From assembly GCA_035550075.1 (NCBI GenBank), contig DASZQG010000041.1, forward strand, positions 1-10,528: 10,528 nucleotides of DNA, in the 5' to 3' direction. A program made the position numbers and the translations under genes. Below the pieces are notes generated by a model. It searched no databases. It saw only the letters and a list, made by a program, of their open reading frames with translations, and was not told the DNA's origin. Shown in pieces: positions 1 through 7,635 of this stretch (positions are counted from its first letter, which is position 1; each line of letters starts with the position of its first letter). The DNA is from AWTP1-13 sp035550075. Its GTDB lineage: Bacteria > Pseudomonadota > Alphaproteobacteria > Rhizobiales > Hyphomicrobiaceae.

Positions 1-1
1 T

Positions 2-1717
2 CAGGAGCCGATGACGTCGCTCAACCCGGTGTTGAAGATCGGGCTGCAGATCACGGAGCCGCTCACCATCCACCTCGGCATGAGCGAGGAGGAAGCCAGC
101 AAGCGCGCGGTCGAGCTGCTGACGCTGGTCGGCATCACCGATCCGGAAAGCCGGCTACGCCAGTATCCGCACGAGCTGTCGGGCGGCATGCGCCAGCGGG
201 TGATGATAGCCATCGGGCTCGCCTGCAATCCCAAGCTGCTGATCGCCGACGAGCCGACCACCGCGCTGGACGTGACGATCCAGGCGCAGATCCTGGAGCT
301 GATGAAAGACCTGTCGCGGCGGCTGGGCGTTGCCGTGATCATCATCACGCACAATCTCGGCATCGTCGCGCGCTACGCCGACCGCGTGAACGTGATGTAC
401 GCGGCCCGGCTCGCCGAGAGCGGCACGGCCGAGCGCGTGTTCGGCCGGCCGCTGCATCCTTACGCGCGCGGCCTGCTGAGCGCGGTGCCGCGTCTCGACC
501 GCGGCCGCAGCGTCAAGCTCGCCACCATCGAGGGTGTGCCGCCCAACCTGCTCGATCCGCCGTCCGGATGCCGGTTCCGCCCGCGCTGCCGATTTGCCAT
601 CGACAAGTGCCTGCAGAGCCCGCCGCTCGCCGAGGCCGAGCCCAAGCATTTCGTTGCCTGCCACCGCGTGGCGGAAATCGAGGCGCTCGATCCGATCGCG
701 ACGCTGGGCTCCGTCGAGCACAAGGGGCCTCTCAACGGAGCCGGCCAGACCGCCGACCCTATCCTCGACATCCGCGGCGCCACCAAGTTTTTCAGCGTGT
801 GGGCGGGGTTTGGCCGCGCCGCCAAGGTGGTGCGCGCCGTCAACGACGTGTGGATCGATATCCCGCGCGGCGAGACGCTGGGGCTGGTGGGCGAGTCCGG
901 CTGCGGCAAGTCCACCCTCGGCCGGCTGGTGCTGCGCCTGGAGGAACCTACGAGCGGCGAAATCCGTTTCGAAGGCGCCGACCTAGCTCCACTCAAGCGC
1001 GCCGAGATGACCGCGGTGCGCAAGAAAATGCAGGTGATCTTCCAGGATCCGTATTCTTCGCTCAACCCGCGCATGACCGTCGGCCAGATCATCGCCGAGC
1101 CGATCCGCGTGCACGACATTCTGCCGAAGGCCAAGATTCCCGATCGCGTCTCCGAGCTGCTCAATCTCGTCGGGCTGTTCCCGTATATGGCGCTGCGCTA
1201 CCCGCATGAGCTGTCCGGCGGACAGCGCCAGCGGGTGGGGATAGCCCGCGCGCTCGCCGTCGATCCGCGCGTCATCGTCTGCGACGAGGCCGTCTCCGCC
1301 CTCGACGTGTCGATCCAGGGCCAGGTCATCAACCTGCTGGAAGACCTGCAGCAGAAGCTCGGCCTCACCTTCCTGTTCATCGCCCACGATTTGGCGGTCG
1401 TTCGTCACATCTCCACCAAGGTGGCGGTGATGTACCTCGGCCGCATCGTCGAGTACGCGGTGGCCGGCGAGCTGTTCGCCAATCCCAAGCATCCCTACAC
1501 GCAGGCGCTGCTCGCTGCGGCGCCCGTGCCCGACCCGGTGATCGAGCGCACCCGGCCGCGCACCATCATCAAGGGAGAATTGCCAAGCCCGCTCAATCCG
1601 CCACGCGGCTGCGTCTTCCACCCGCGCTGCCCGCTGGCGACCGAAGAGTGCAAGCAGGCGGTCCCGACCACGCGCGAGCTGGCGCCGGGGCACACGGTGG
1701 CCTGCATTCACGCCTGA
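2..1717 (+). CDS. Peptide ABC transporter, fused two-domain ATP-binding protein (DppD-DppF type), 5' end missing
   Basis: ATPase that would power import of di- or oligopeptides (or a related solute) from the inner face of the cytoplasmic membrane. The window opens inside the first nucleotide-binding domain: the frame reads QEPMTSLNP, the Q-loop, from base 2, so that domain's Walker A and the true start lie upstream. The ATG at 11 is an internal Met. Domain 1 then shows the signature LSGGMRQR (176-199), Walker B with DE at 248-253, the H-loop His at 350-352, and a Cys-containing oligo_HPY tail (GCRFRPRCRF). Domain 2 is complete: Walker A GESGCGKST (890-916), Q-loop FQDPYSSLNP, signature LSGGQRQR (1211-1234), Walker B VIVCDE (1271-1288), H-loop AHDLAVV, and a second Cys-containing tail (GCVFHPRCPL). 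Two complete-type domains in one chain replace the separate DppD and DppF proteins, a known arrangement. The binding protein gene follows after 27 bases, probably in the same operon. Substrate cannot be read from the sequence. Confidence 0.95.
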   Translation, partial: QEPMTSLNPVLKIGLQITEPLTIHLGMSEEEASKRAVELLTLVGITDPESRLRQYPHELSGGMRQRVMIAIGLACNPKLLIADEPTTALDVTIQAQILELMKDLSRRLGVAVIIITHNLGIVARYADRVNVMYAARLAESGTAERVFGRPLHPYARGLLSAVPRLDRGRSVKLATIEGVPPNLLDPPSGCRFRPRCRFAIDKCLQSPPLAEAEPKHFVACHRVAEIEALDPIATLGSVEHKGPLNGAGQTADPILDIRGATKFFSVWAGFGRAAKVVRAVNDVWIDIPRGETLGLVGESGCGKSTLGRLVLRLEEPTSGEIRFEGADLAPLKRAEMTAVRKKMQVIFQDPYSSLNPRMTVGQIIAEPIRVHDILPKAKIPDRVSELLNLVGLFPYMALRYPHELSGGQRQRVGIARALAVDPRVIVCDEAVSALDVSIQGQVINLLEDLQQKLGLTFLFIAHDLAVVRHISTKVAVMYLGRIVEYAVAGELFANPKHPYTQALLAAAPVPDPVIERTRPRTIIKGELPSPLNPPRGCVFHPRCPLATEECKQAVPTTRELAPGHTVACIHA

Positions 1718-1744
1718 CAAAATCAGGCAGGTTCAAACACGAGC

Positions 1745-3373
1745 ATGCAACGGCGCATCACGTCCGGAGGAACCAAAACCAGAGGGGTCACGGGCAAGCT
1801 CCGGGCGGCAGCGGCGGCCTGCGTCACGGCCATGGCGCTGGACGCGGGTGCGGTGGCTGCGCAGACGCCGGTCGCGGGTGGCACGCTCAACTTCGGAGTG
1901 GTCGCCGAGCCTGCCAACTACGATTGCCACGCCTCCAGCTCGTTCGCGCTCATCCATCCGATCGCGCCGCACTATTCGCTGCTCGTGAAGTTCGATGCGC
2001 GGCACTACCCCAGCGTCATACCCGACCTTGCGGAGCATTGGTCGGTGTCGGCCGACGGGCTCACCTACATCTTCAAGATCCGCCGGGGCGTGACGTTCCA
2101 CGACGGCTCGTCGCTGACCTCCGCCGACATCAAGGCCAGCTACGAGCGCATCATCAACCCGCCGCCCGGCGTTGTCTCGGTGCGCAGGACCTACTACGCG
2201 GGCATCGACCGCATCGAAACGCCGGATCCCTTCACGGTGGTGTTTACGCTGAAGACCCCGACGGCGGGCATGCTCGAAGCGTTCGCCTCGCCGTTCAACT
2301 GCATCTACAGTGCAGCGCGGCTGAAGGAGAATCCGCGCTATCCCGAGGCTGAGATCCTCGGCACCGGTCCCTTCACCTTTGCCGAGCACATCAAGGGCGC
2401 GAGCTGGACCGGCAGGCGCTTCGGCAACTATTTCATGCCGGGCCGGCCCTACCTCGACGGCTACAAGGCGTTCTTCGTCAAGCCACAGGGCGTGGTGCCG
2501 GGCATCCTCGGCGGCCAGTTCGACGCCGAGTTCAGCAGCCGCACCCCGCCGGAAGAGGTCCAGCTTCGTGACAAGATGAAGACCGACCTGACGGTGCACG
2601 AGGGGCATGGGCTCAGCAACCTATCGATCATTTTCAACACGCAGCGCAAGCCCTTCAACGACGTGCGCGTGCGCCAGGCGCTGAGCATGGCGATCGACCG
2701 CTGGGGCGGTGCGGCCGCGCTGTCGAAGATCTCGCCGCTCAAGTATGTCGGCGGCATCATGCGGCCGGGCTATGCCATGGCGCTGCCTGAGACGGAGCTG
2801 GTAAAGCTGCCTGGATTTTCCAGGGACGTCGATGCTGCGCGCGAGCGCGCCAAGAAATTGCTGGCGGCCGCAGGCATAGAGAACCTCAAGTTCAAGCTGC
2901 TTAACCGCGACTCGCCTCGCGCCTTTGCGCCCGGCGCCAGCTACGTCGTCGACCAGTGGCATCGCATCGGCGTGACGGCCGAGCAGGAGCCGCTCGATAA
3001 CGCGCGCTATCAGGACCTGCTGGGGTCGGCCGATTTCGATGTCGCCATCGGCTTGCAGGTCAACGCCGTAGACGATCCGACCGCGCAGTTCGCCACGGTC
3101 CTGTCCAGGAGGGCGTCCGCCAGCGGCTTCTCCGGCCACGCCGATACGCACATCGACGAGCTTTTTGCCAAGCAGCAGCACATGCTCGATCAGGCTCAGC
3201 GCACCCTGATCGTCAACGATATGGAGCGCTACGCGCTGGTGCAGGCCTACAGCGTCCCGCTGCTGTGGTGGCAGCGCATCGTCGTCTACCACAAGAAGAT
3301 TCAGGGCTGGTACATGACGCCAAGCCCCTACCTAGGGCAGGACCTCTCGACCGTCTGGCTCGACGAGCGTTGA
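1745..3373 (+). CDS. Periplasmic solute-binding protein of a peptide-type ABC transporter (SBP family 5)
   Basis: A 542-residue extracytoplasmic binding protein of the DppA/OppA family, which captures the substrate for the importer whose ATPase gene ends 27 bases upstream. The N-terminus looks like a signal peptide: a basic segment (about 1-20), an Ala-rich hydrophobic stretch (about 21-38), and a possible cleavage near AVAA/QTP (38-40). The mature protein opens with GGTLNFGVVAEPANYD. The family hallmark block, PDLAEHWSVSADGLTYIFK then GVTFHDGSSLTSADI, spans about 93-129. The second-lobe motif PFNDVRVRQALSMAIDR lies near 303-319. No lipobox Cys is seen, so it is probably a soluble periplasmic protein. 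The start is supported only weakly: the best Shine-Dalgarno-like purine run (AGGCAGG, 1725-1731) is about 13 bases upstream, but later in-frame Met codons would remove much of the signal peptide. Length is normal for the family. Ligand is unknown; peptides are likely but this family also binds opines, sugars and nickel. Confidence 0.93.
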   Translation: MQRRITSGGTKTRGVTGKLRAAAAACVTAMALDAGAVAAQTPVAGGTLNFGVVAEPANYDCHASSSFALIHPIAPHYSLLVKFDARHYPSVIPDLAEHWSVSADGLTYIFKIRRGVTFHDGSSLTSADIKASYERIINPPPGVVSVRRTYYAGIDRIETPDPFTVVFTLKTPTAGMLEAFASPFNCIYSAARLKENPRYPEAEILGTGPFTFAEHIKGASWTGRRFGNYFMPGRPYLDGYKAFFVKPQGVVPGILGGQFDAEFSSRTPPEEVQLRDKMKTDLTVHEGHGLSNLSIIFNTQRKPFNDVRVRQALSMAIDRWGGAAALSKISPLKYVGGIMRPGYAMALPETELVKLPGFSRDVDAARERAKKLLAAAGIENLKFKLLNRDSPRAFAPGASYVVDQWHRIGVTAEQEPLDNARYQDLLGSADFDVAIGLQVNAVDDPTAQFATVLSRRASASGFSGHADTHIDELFAKQQHMLDQAQRTLIVNDMERYALVQAYSVPLLWWQRIVVYHKKIQGWYMTPSPYLGQDLSTVWLDER

Positions 3374-3388
3374 CCGCAGAGGGCCGCG

Positions 3389-6058
3389 TCAGCTGGCAAG
3401 CCGCGCCTCCACGGCCTTGAGCGCGGCCTCCGCCTTGGAGCCATCGGGGCCGCCGGCCTGCGCCATGTCGGGCCGTCCCCCGCCGCCTTTGCCGCCGAGA
3501 GCCTCCGCGCCGGCCTTCACCAGGTCGACGGCATTGATGCGCTTGGTCAGGTCCTCGGTCACGCCGACGGCGAGTCCCGCCTTCCCATCCTCGGTGACGC
3601 CGACGATTGCCACCACGCCCGAGCCGATCTGCTTCTTGCCGTCGTCGATCAGGCCGCGCAGGTCCTTCGGGTTGAGCCCGTGCACGAGCCGCGCCAGCAG
3701 TTTGACGTCGCCGACGGTGCGCACGGCCGCGCCGGCGCCGTCGACAGGACCGGCCCCGCCCAGCGCGATCTGCTTTCTCGCCTCTCCGAGCTGCCGCTCG
3801 AGCTGGCGGCGCTCTTCCAGCAGGGTGCTGACGCGCTCCACAACGTCTTCGGGCTTGGTGCGTAGCAGGCTCGCCAGCTCGCGCATGCGCCGGTCCTGCT
3901 GGGCGAGGTAGGCGCGCGCGCCCTCGCCGGTCAGCGCCTCGACGCGACGCACGCCGGCAGCGCTCGCGCTCTCGGCCACGATCTTGACGAGGCCGATGTC
4001 GCCGGTGCGCGCAACGTGCGTGCCGCCGCACAGCTCCACCGACCAGGCCTTGTTGGCCTTCAGTCCGCTTTCGCCGATGCCCATCGACACCACGCGCACT
4101 TCATCGCCGTACTTCTCGCCGAACAGCGCCATGGCGCCGGTCTCCAGCGCGTCCTCCAGCGCCATCAGCCGTGTCTCCACCGGCGCATTCTGCAGGATGA
4201 AGGCATTGGCCATGTCCTCCACGGCCTTCACCTCATCGGGACTCATCGGCTTGGTGTGCGAGAAGTCGAAGCGAAGGCGTTCCGGCTCCACCAGCGAGCC
4301 CTTCTGCGCCACGTGGGTCCCGAGCACCTGGCGCAGCGCCTCATGCACAAGGTGGGTGGCGGAATGGTTGGCGCGCGTGGCAGTGCGGCGGGCGTGGTCG
4401 ACAACCAGCTCGACGCCGTCACCGACTTTGAACGCGCCCGCCTCGACGCGGCCCAGGTGCACGAACATATCGCCCAGCTTCTTCTGCGTATCGGTGACGC
4501 GGAACAGGGCGCCTTTGGGACCCTTGATGACGCCGCGGTCGCCGACCTGCCCGCCCGATTCGCCATAGAACGGCGTCTGGTTGAGCACGATGGCGGCCTC
4601 GTCGCCGGCCTTCAGGCTTTTCGCCTCCGCGCCGTCCTTGACGATGGCGCGCAGCTCGCCCTGGGCCGTCTCGGTGTCGTAGCCGAGGAAGTCGGTGGCG
4701 CCTACGCGCTCCTTGATCTCGAACCAGACGGTTTCCGTCGCCGCCTCGCCCGAGCCGCGCCACGCCTTGCGCGCCTCCGCCTTCTGCTTCTCCATCGCCG
4801 TCTCGAAGCCGGCGAGGTCAACGCTTATGCCACGTGACTTCAGCGCATCCTGCGTCAGGTCGAGCGGAAAACCGTAGGTGTCGTAAAGCCGGAACGCGGT
4901 CTCGCCCGAAAGCACTTGGCCCTTCTTCAACCTGGCGCTTGCTTCTGACAGCAGGCCGAGGCCCTTCTCCAGCGTCTTGCGAAAGCGCGTCTCCTCGAGC
5001 TTCAGCGTCTCGGTGATGAGCGGCTGCGCACGCACCAGCTCGTGATAGGTCTCGCCCATTTGCTGCACGAGGGCCGGCACCAGCCGGTACATCAGCGGCT
5101 CTCTGGCACCCAGCAGGTGCGCGTGGCGCATGGCGCGGCGCATGATCCGGCGCAGCACGTAGCCGCGCCCGACATTGGAGGGCAGCACGCCTTCCGCGAT
5201 CAGGAAGCAGGACGCGCGCAGGTGGTCGGCAATCACGCGGTGGCTGGCCTGATGCTCGCCCCTGGCCGGAACTCCGGTGGCCGCTTCCGACGCGGCGATC
5301 AGCGCCCGGAACAGGTCGATCTCGTAGACTGACTGCACGCCCTGCAGGATGGCGGCCATGCGCTCCAGCCCCATGCCGGTGTCGATCGACGGCCGCGGCA
5401 GCTCGATGCGGTCGCCGGGCGCGCGCTGCTCGTACTGCATGAACACGAGGTTCCAGAACTCGAGGAAGCGGTCGCCATCCTCGTCCGGGCTGCCGGGCGG
5501 GCCGCCTGGCACCTTGTCGCCCTGGTCGATGAAGATTTCGGAGCACGGCCCGCACGGGCCGGTCTCGCCAGCCGACCAGAAATTGTCGGAGGTCGAGATG
5601 CGGATGATCTTGTCGTCGGAGAAGCCCGCCACCTTCTTCCACAGGCGATAGGCCTCCTCGTCGTTGTGATAGATGGTGACGAGCAGGCGTTTGGGGTCGA
5701 GCGCGAAGTGTTTGGTGACCAGCTCCCAGGCGAGCGGGATCGCCGTCTCCTTGAAGTAGTCGCCGAAGGAGAAGTTGCCGAGCATTTCGAAGAACGTGTG
5801 ATGGCGGTTGGTGTAGCCCACGTTGTCGAGGTCGTTGTGCTTGCCGCCAGCGCGTACGCATTTCTGCGAGGAGGCGGCGCGGGCATAGGCGCGGGTCTCC
5901 TGGCCGGTGAACACGTTCTTGAACGGCACCATCCCGGCCGATGTGAACATCAGCGTGGGATCATTGCGCGGCACCAGCGGCGCCGACGGCACCACCTCGT
6001 GGCCGTTCTTGCGAAAGAATTCGAGAAACGTGGACCTGATCTGGTTGAGAGACGTCAT
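3389..6058 (-). CDS. alaS: Alanyl-tRNA synthetase
   Basis: Class II synthetase that charges tRNA-Ala with alanine in the cytoplasm and clears mischarged Ser or Gly. The 889 residues match the usual bacterial length (about 875-890). Catalytic core: SQKCVR (64-69), then HTFFEMLGNFSFGDYFK (87-103), and the tRNA-recognition region with SNVGRGYVLRRI. Editing domain: the zinc-binding pairs HSATH (H565, H569) and CGGTH (C677, H681) are intact. The C-Ala/DHHA1 end carries the Gly-rich GGGGRPDMAQAGG (from about 858). I chose the start at 6058 (MTSLNQIRSTF) because homologues begin there. An in-frame extension to 6118 adds 20 unconserved residues. The Shine-Dalgarno is weak (AAGAG about 7 bases upstream). 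recA lies 209 bases upstream on the same strand, so co-transcription is possible but a hairpin intervenes. Its 3' end faces the binding-protein gene with only 15 bases between stop codons. No missing key residue. Confidence 0.97.
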   Translation of the reverse strand: MTSLNQIRSTFLEFFRKNGHEVVPSAPLVPRNDPTLMFTSAGMVPFKNVFTGQETRAYARAASSQKCVRAGGKHNDLDNVGYTNRHHTFFEMLGNFSFGDYFKETAIPLAWELVTKHFALDPKRLLVTIYHNDEEAYRLWKKVAGFSDDKIIRISTSDNFWSAGETGPCGPCSEIFIDQGDKVPGGPPGSPDEDGDRFLEFWNLVFMQYEQRAPGDRIELPRPSIDTGMGLERMAAILQGVQSVYEIDLFRALIAASEAATGVPARGEHQASHRVIADHLRASCFLIAEGVLPSNVGRGYVLRRIMRRAMRHAHLLGAREPLMYRLVPALVQQMGETYHELVRAQPLITETLKLEETRFRKTLEKGLGLLSEASARLKKGQVLSGETAFRLYDTYGFPLDLTQDALKSRGISVDLAGFETAMEKQKAEARKAWRGSGEAATETVWFEIKERVGATDFLGYDTETAQGELRAIVKDGAEAKSLKAGDEAAIVLNQTPFYGESGGQVGDRGVIKGPKGALFRVTDTQKKLGDMFVHLGRVEAGAFKVGDGVELVVDHARRTATRANHSATHLVHEALRQVLGTHVAQKGSLVEPERLRFDFSHTKPMSPDEVKAVEDMANAFILQNAPVETRLMALEDALETGAMALFGEKYGDEVRVVSMGIGESGLKANKAWSVELCGGTHVARTGDIGLVKIVAESASAAGVRRVEALTGEGARAYLAQQDRRMRELASLLRTKPEDVVERVSTLLEERRQLERQLGEARKQIALGGAGPVDGAGAAVRTVGDVKLLARLVHGLNPKDLRGLIDDGKKQIGSGVVAIVGVTEDGKAGLAVGVTEDLTKRINAVDLVKAGAEALGGKGGGGRPDMAQAGGPDGSKAEAALKAVEARLAS

Positions 6059-6147
6059 CTGCCGCTCTTGGAAATCGCCGCAGCCCCTTCTAGCCATGCG
6101 AGGGGCCGGTGTCCACAAAGCGGCCCGGCGCGGTCACGGGTCGCGCA

Positions 6148-6180
6148 CGGACCGGCAAGGGGCGCGCCCCACCCGGTCCG
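6148..6180. repeat. Nested perfect inverted repeat between recA and alaS
   Basis: Outer arms CGGACCGG (6148-6155) and CCGGTCCG (6173-6180) enclose the perfect 12-base palindrome GGGGCGCGCCCC (6159-6170). The two stems are nearly concentric and would form one long GC hairpin in RNA of either strand. It sits about 90 bases past the recA stop and 90 before the alaS start. It could end or attenuate recA transcription, but no T-run follows on the minus strand, so it is not a standard intrinsic terminator. It could equally be an RNA-stabilising or DNA-binding structure. Confidence 0.55.
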
Positions 6181-6267
6181 GGCCGACAGCGTCATGTCCG
6201 GCAGACAAAACAGGCGGCGCGGTCTGGCGGGGCTGGCTGATCGCGCGGGCGTGGCGCTCTTTATTTG

Positions 6268-7422
6268 TCAGCGCTTGCCTTTGGCGTTCTTCTTGCCACC
6301 GCCGTCGGCCTCGGCCTCCTCGGCGGCGAAGTCTTCCGGCCCGGCTTCAGCATCGGCGGCCTCGTCGCCCTCGGGCTCCGCCTGCAGCATTTTGTCGACG
6401 ATCAGCCCCGCGCTCTGGCGCACGGCCTTCTCGATATCGTTGGCGACCTTGGGGTGCTCCTTCAGGAACGCTTTGGTGTTCTCGCGGCCCTGGCCGATGC
6501 GCTCGCCCTTGAAGGAGAACCACGCGCCGGACTTCTCGATGATGCCGGCCTTGACGCCGAGGTCGACCAACTCGCCGGTTTTGGAGATGCCCTCGCCGTA
6601 CATGATGTCGAACTCGACCTGCTTGAAGGGCGGGGCCACCTTGTTCTTGACCACCTTGACGCGGGTCTGGTTGCCAACCACCTCGTCGCGCTCCTTGATC
6701 TGGCCGATGCGGCGGATGTCGAGGCGCACGGAGGCGTAGAACTTGAGAGCGTTGCCGCCGGTGGTTGTTTCCGGGTTGCCGAACATGATGCCGATCTTCA
6801 TGCGGATCTGGTTGATGAAGATCACCATGCACTTCGACTTGGAGATGGAGGCGGTGAGCTTGCGCAGCGCCTTGCTCATCAGGCGCGCCTGCATGCCGGG
6901 CTGCATGTCGCCCATCTCGCCTTCCAGTTCCGCGCGCGGCGTCAGGGCGGCGACGGAGTCCACCACCAGCACGTCGATGGCGCCGGAGCGCACCAGCGTG
7001 TCGGCGATCTCGAGCGCCTGCTCGCCGTCGTCGGGCTGGGAGATCAGCAGGTCCTCGACCTTGACTCCGAGCTTGCGGGCATAGACTGGATCGAGCGCGT
7101 GCTCGGCATCGACGAAGGCGCAGATGCCGCCCTTCTTCTGGGCCTCGGCAAGCACCTGCAGCGACAGGGTCGTCTTGCCAGAGGATTCCGGCCCGTAGAT
7201 CTCGATGACCCGCCCGCGCGGCAGGCCGCCGATGCCAAGCGCGATATCGAGGCCGAGGGAGCCCGTGGAGATGGCTTCCACCTCGATGGCTCGGTCGTTT
7301 GCGCCCAGCCGCATGATGGAGCCTTTGCCATGCAACTTCTCGATCTGGGCGAGCGCCGCGTTGAGCGCGCTATTCTTATCCATGCTACCCCCTTCAACCA
7401 CGCGCAGATGCGGTTTTTCCAT
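6268..7422 (-). CDS. recA: Recombinase RecA
   Basis: ATP-dependent strand-exchange protein. It forms filaments on single-stranded DNA, drives homologous recombination, and triggers LexA self-cleavage in the SOS response. With the start at 7422 it has 384 residues. Visible parts: N-terminal polymerisation helix (MDKNSALNAALAQIEK, 14-29); Walker A GPESSGKT (77-84); catalytic Glu in DAEHALDP (E107); Walker B VLVVD (151-155); loop L1 around EGEMGDMQPGMQARLMS; loop L2 and its flank beginning GNPETTTGGNALKF (215-228). The tail is strongly acidic (about 349-373) and ends in a basic GGGKKNAKGKR. The start at 7422 is favoured because LRVVEGGS matches the conserved N-terminus of alphaproteobacterial RecA. 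A second start at 7383 (371 residues) has the better Shine-Dalgarno. Upstream is a promoter with a LexA-type operator; alaS lies downstream on the same strand. Confidence 0.97.
   Translation of the reverse strand: MEKPHLRVVEGGSMDKNSALNAALAQIEKLHGKGSIMRLGANDRAIEVEAISTGSLGLDIALGIGGLPRGRVIEIYGPESSGKTTLSLQVLAEAQKKGGICAFVDAEHALDPVYARKLGVKVEDLLISQPDDGEQALEIADTLVRSGAIDVLVVDSVAALTPRAELEGEMGDMQPGMQARLMSKALRKLTASISKSKCMVIFINQIRMKIGIMFGNPETTTGGNALKFYASVRLDIRRIGQIKERDEVVGNQTRVKVVKNKVAPPFKQVEFDIMYGEGISKTGELVDLGVKAGIIEKSGAWFSFKGERIGQGRENTKAFLKEHPKVANDIEKAVRQSAGLIVDKMLQAEPEGDEAADAEAGPEDFAAEEAEADGGGKKNAKGKR
7384..7395 (-). promoter_or_regulatory. Strong Shine-Dalgarno before an internal recA start (ATG at 7383)
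   Basis: On the minus strand GAAGGGGGTAGC immediately precedes an in-frame ATG (7383-7381) that begins MDKNSALN. The purine core is 4-6 bases from the ATG, a good ribosome site, and better than the AAGGG about 9 bases before the first ATG (7422). The same bases encode the conserved residues VEGGS, so the match may be a by-product of the protein sequence. Confidence 0.4.
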
Positions 7423-7483
7423 GGCTCGGGACCCTTATTTCATGAGTTACGGAGGGAGGCAAAACGCGACTCTCGATCTCCAC

Positions 7484-7512
7484 CATGTACACGATTTGTT
7501 CTCTTTTGGCAA
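7484..7512 (-). promoter_or_regulatory. Predicted recA promoter
   Basis: Reading the minus strand, TTGCCA (7512-7507, five of six to TTGACA) is followed after exactly 17 bases by TACATG (7489-7484, matching TATAAT at its first, second and fourth positions). This predicts transcription from about 7477 and a leader of about 55 bases before the ATG at 7422. The LexA-like operator occupies the spacer and part of both hexamers, as expected for an SOS promoter. Inferred from sequence only. Confidence 0.6.
7487..7512. promoter_or_regulatory. Predicted LexA operator (SOS box) of recA
   Basis: Two overlapping matches to alphaproteobacterial SOS operators are visible. GTAC-N7-GTTC (7487-7501) matches the alphaproteobacterial LexA box GTTC-N7-GTTC at seven of eight bases. 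TTG-N11-CAA (7496-7512) is an exact match to the form described for rhizobial recA. Both lie inside the predicted recA promoter, so bound LexA would block RNA polymerase and RecA filaments would relieve it. No lexA gene is in the window. Confidence 0.65.
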
Positions 7513-7581
7513 CCAGCCCCCACCCTCGAGATCGCGCGGCGTGGGAAGCGGGGTGCAGAAACGATTCGTTAAGGAGCGCGT

Positions 7582-7597
7582 GTAAACATCGATTAAC
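7582..7597. promoter_or_regulatory. Possible CtrA-type box upstream of the peptidase-like gene
   Basis: GTAA-N7-TTAAC (7582-7597) differs by one base from the full alphaproteobacterial CtrA site TTAA-N7-TTAAC. It lies 38 bases before the ATG at 7636, a common position for promoter-linked sites. A further TTAA half-site is at 7569-7572. The motif is short, so chance is a real alternative, though TTAA is scarce in DNA this GC-rich. Confidence 0.3.
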
Positions 7598-7635
7598 TCA
7601 GATGATTTGACCCTGCTCAGAAGGAAGGCCAGCGC

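Noticed and set aside
11..13. ATG at 11 as the start of the ABC ATPase
   Set aside because: The frame is open to the window edge and the residues before it (QEP) belong to the Q-loop; the Met lies inside a conserved domain.
6059..6118. 20-residue N-terminal extension of alaS
   Set aside because: The extension is unconserved-looking, while MTSLNQIRSTF at 6058 is the usual AlaRS beginning.
6087..6118. Possible alaS promoter (TTGTGG ... GCTAGAAG on the minus strand)
   Set aside because: The -10-like part resembles an alphaproteobacterial consensus, but the spacing (18 bases to the octamer) and the -35 match are poor, so I do not list it.
3417..6739. Several long plus-strand frames opposite alaS
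   Set aside because: Shadows of a clearly real gene, with Arg/Ser/Pro-rich composition and no motifs.
6265..7572. 435-codon open frame on the plus strand opposite recA
   Set aside because: It mirrors the recA coding sequence, has low-complexity Leu/Ala/Gly/His/Asp content and no family features; typical of antisense frames in GC-rich DNA.
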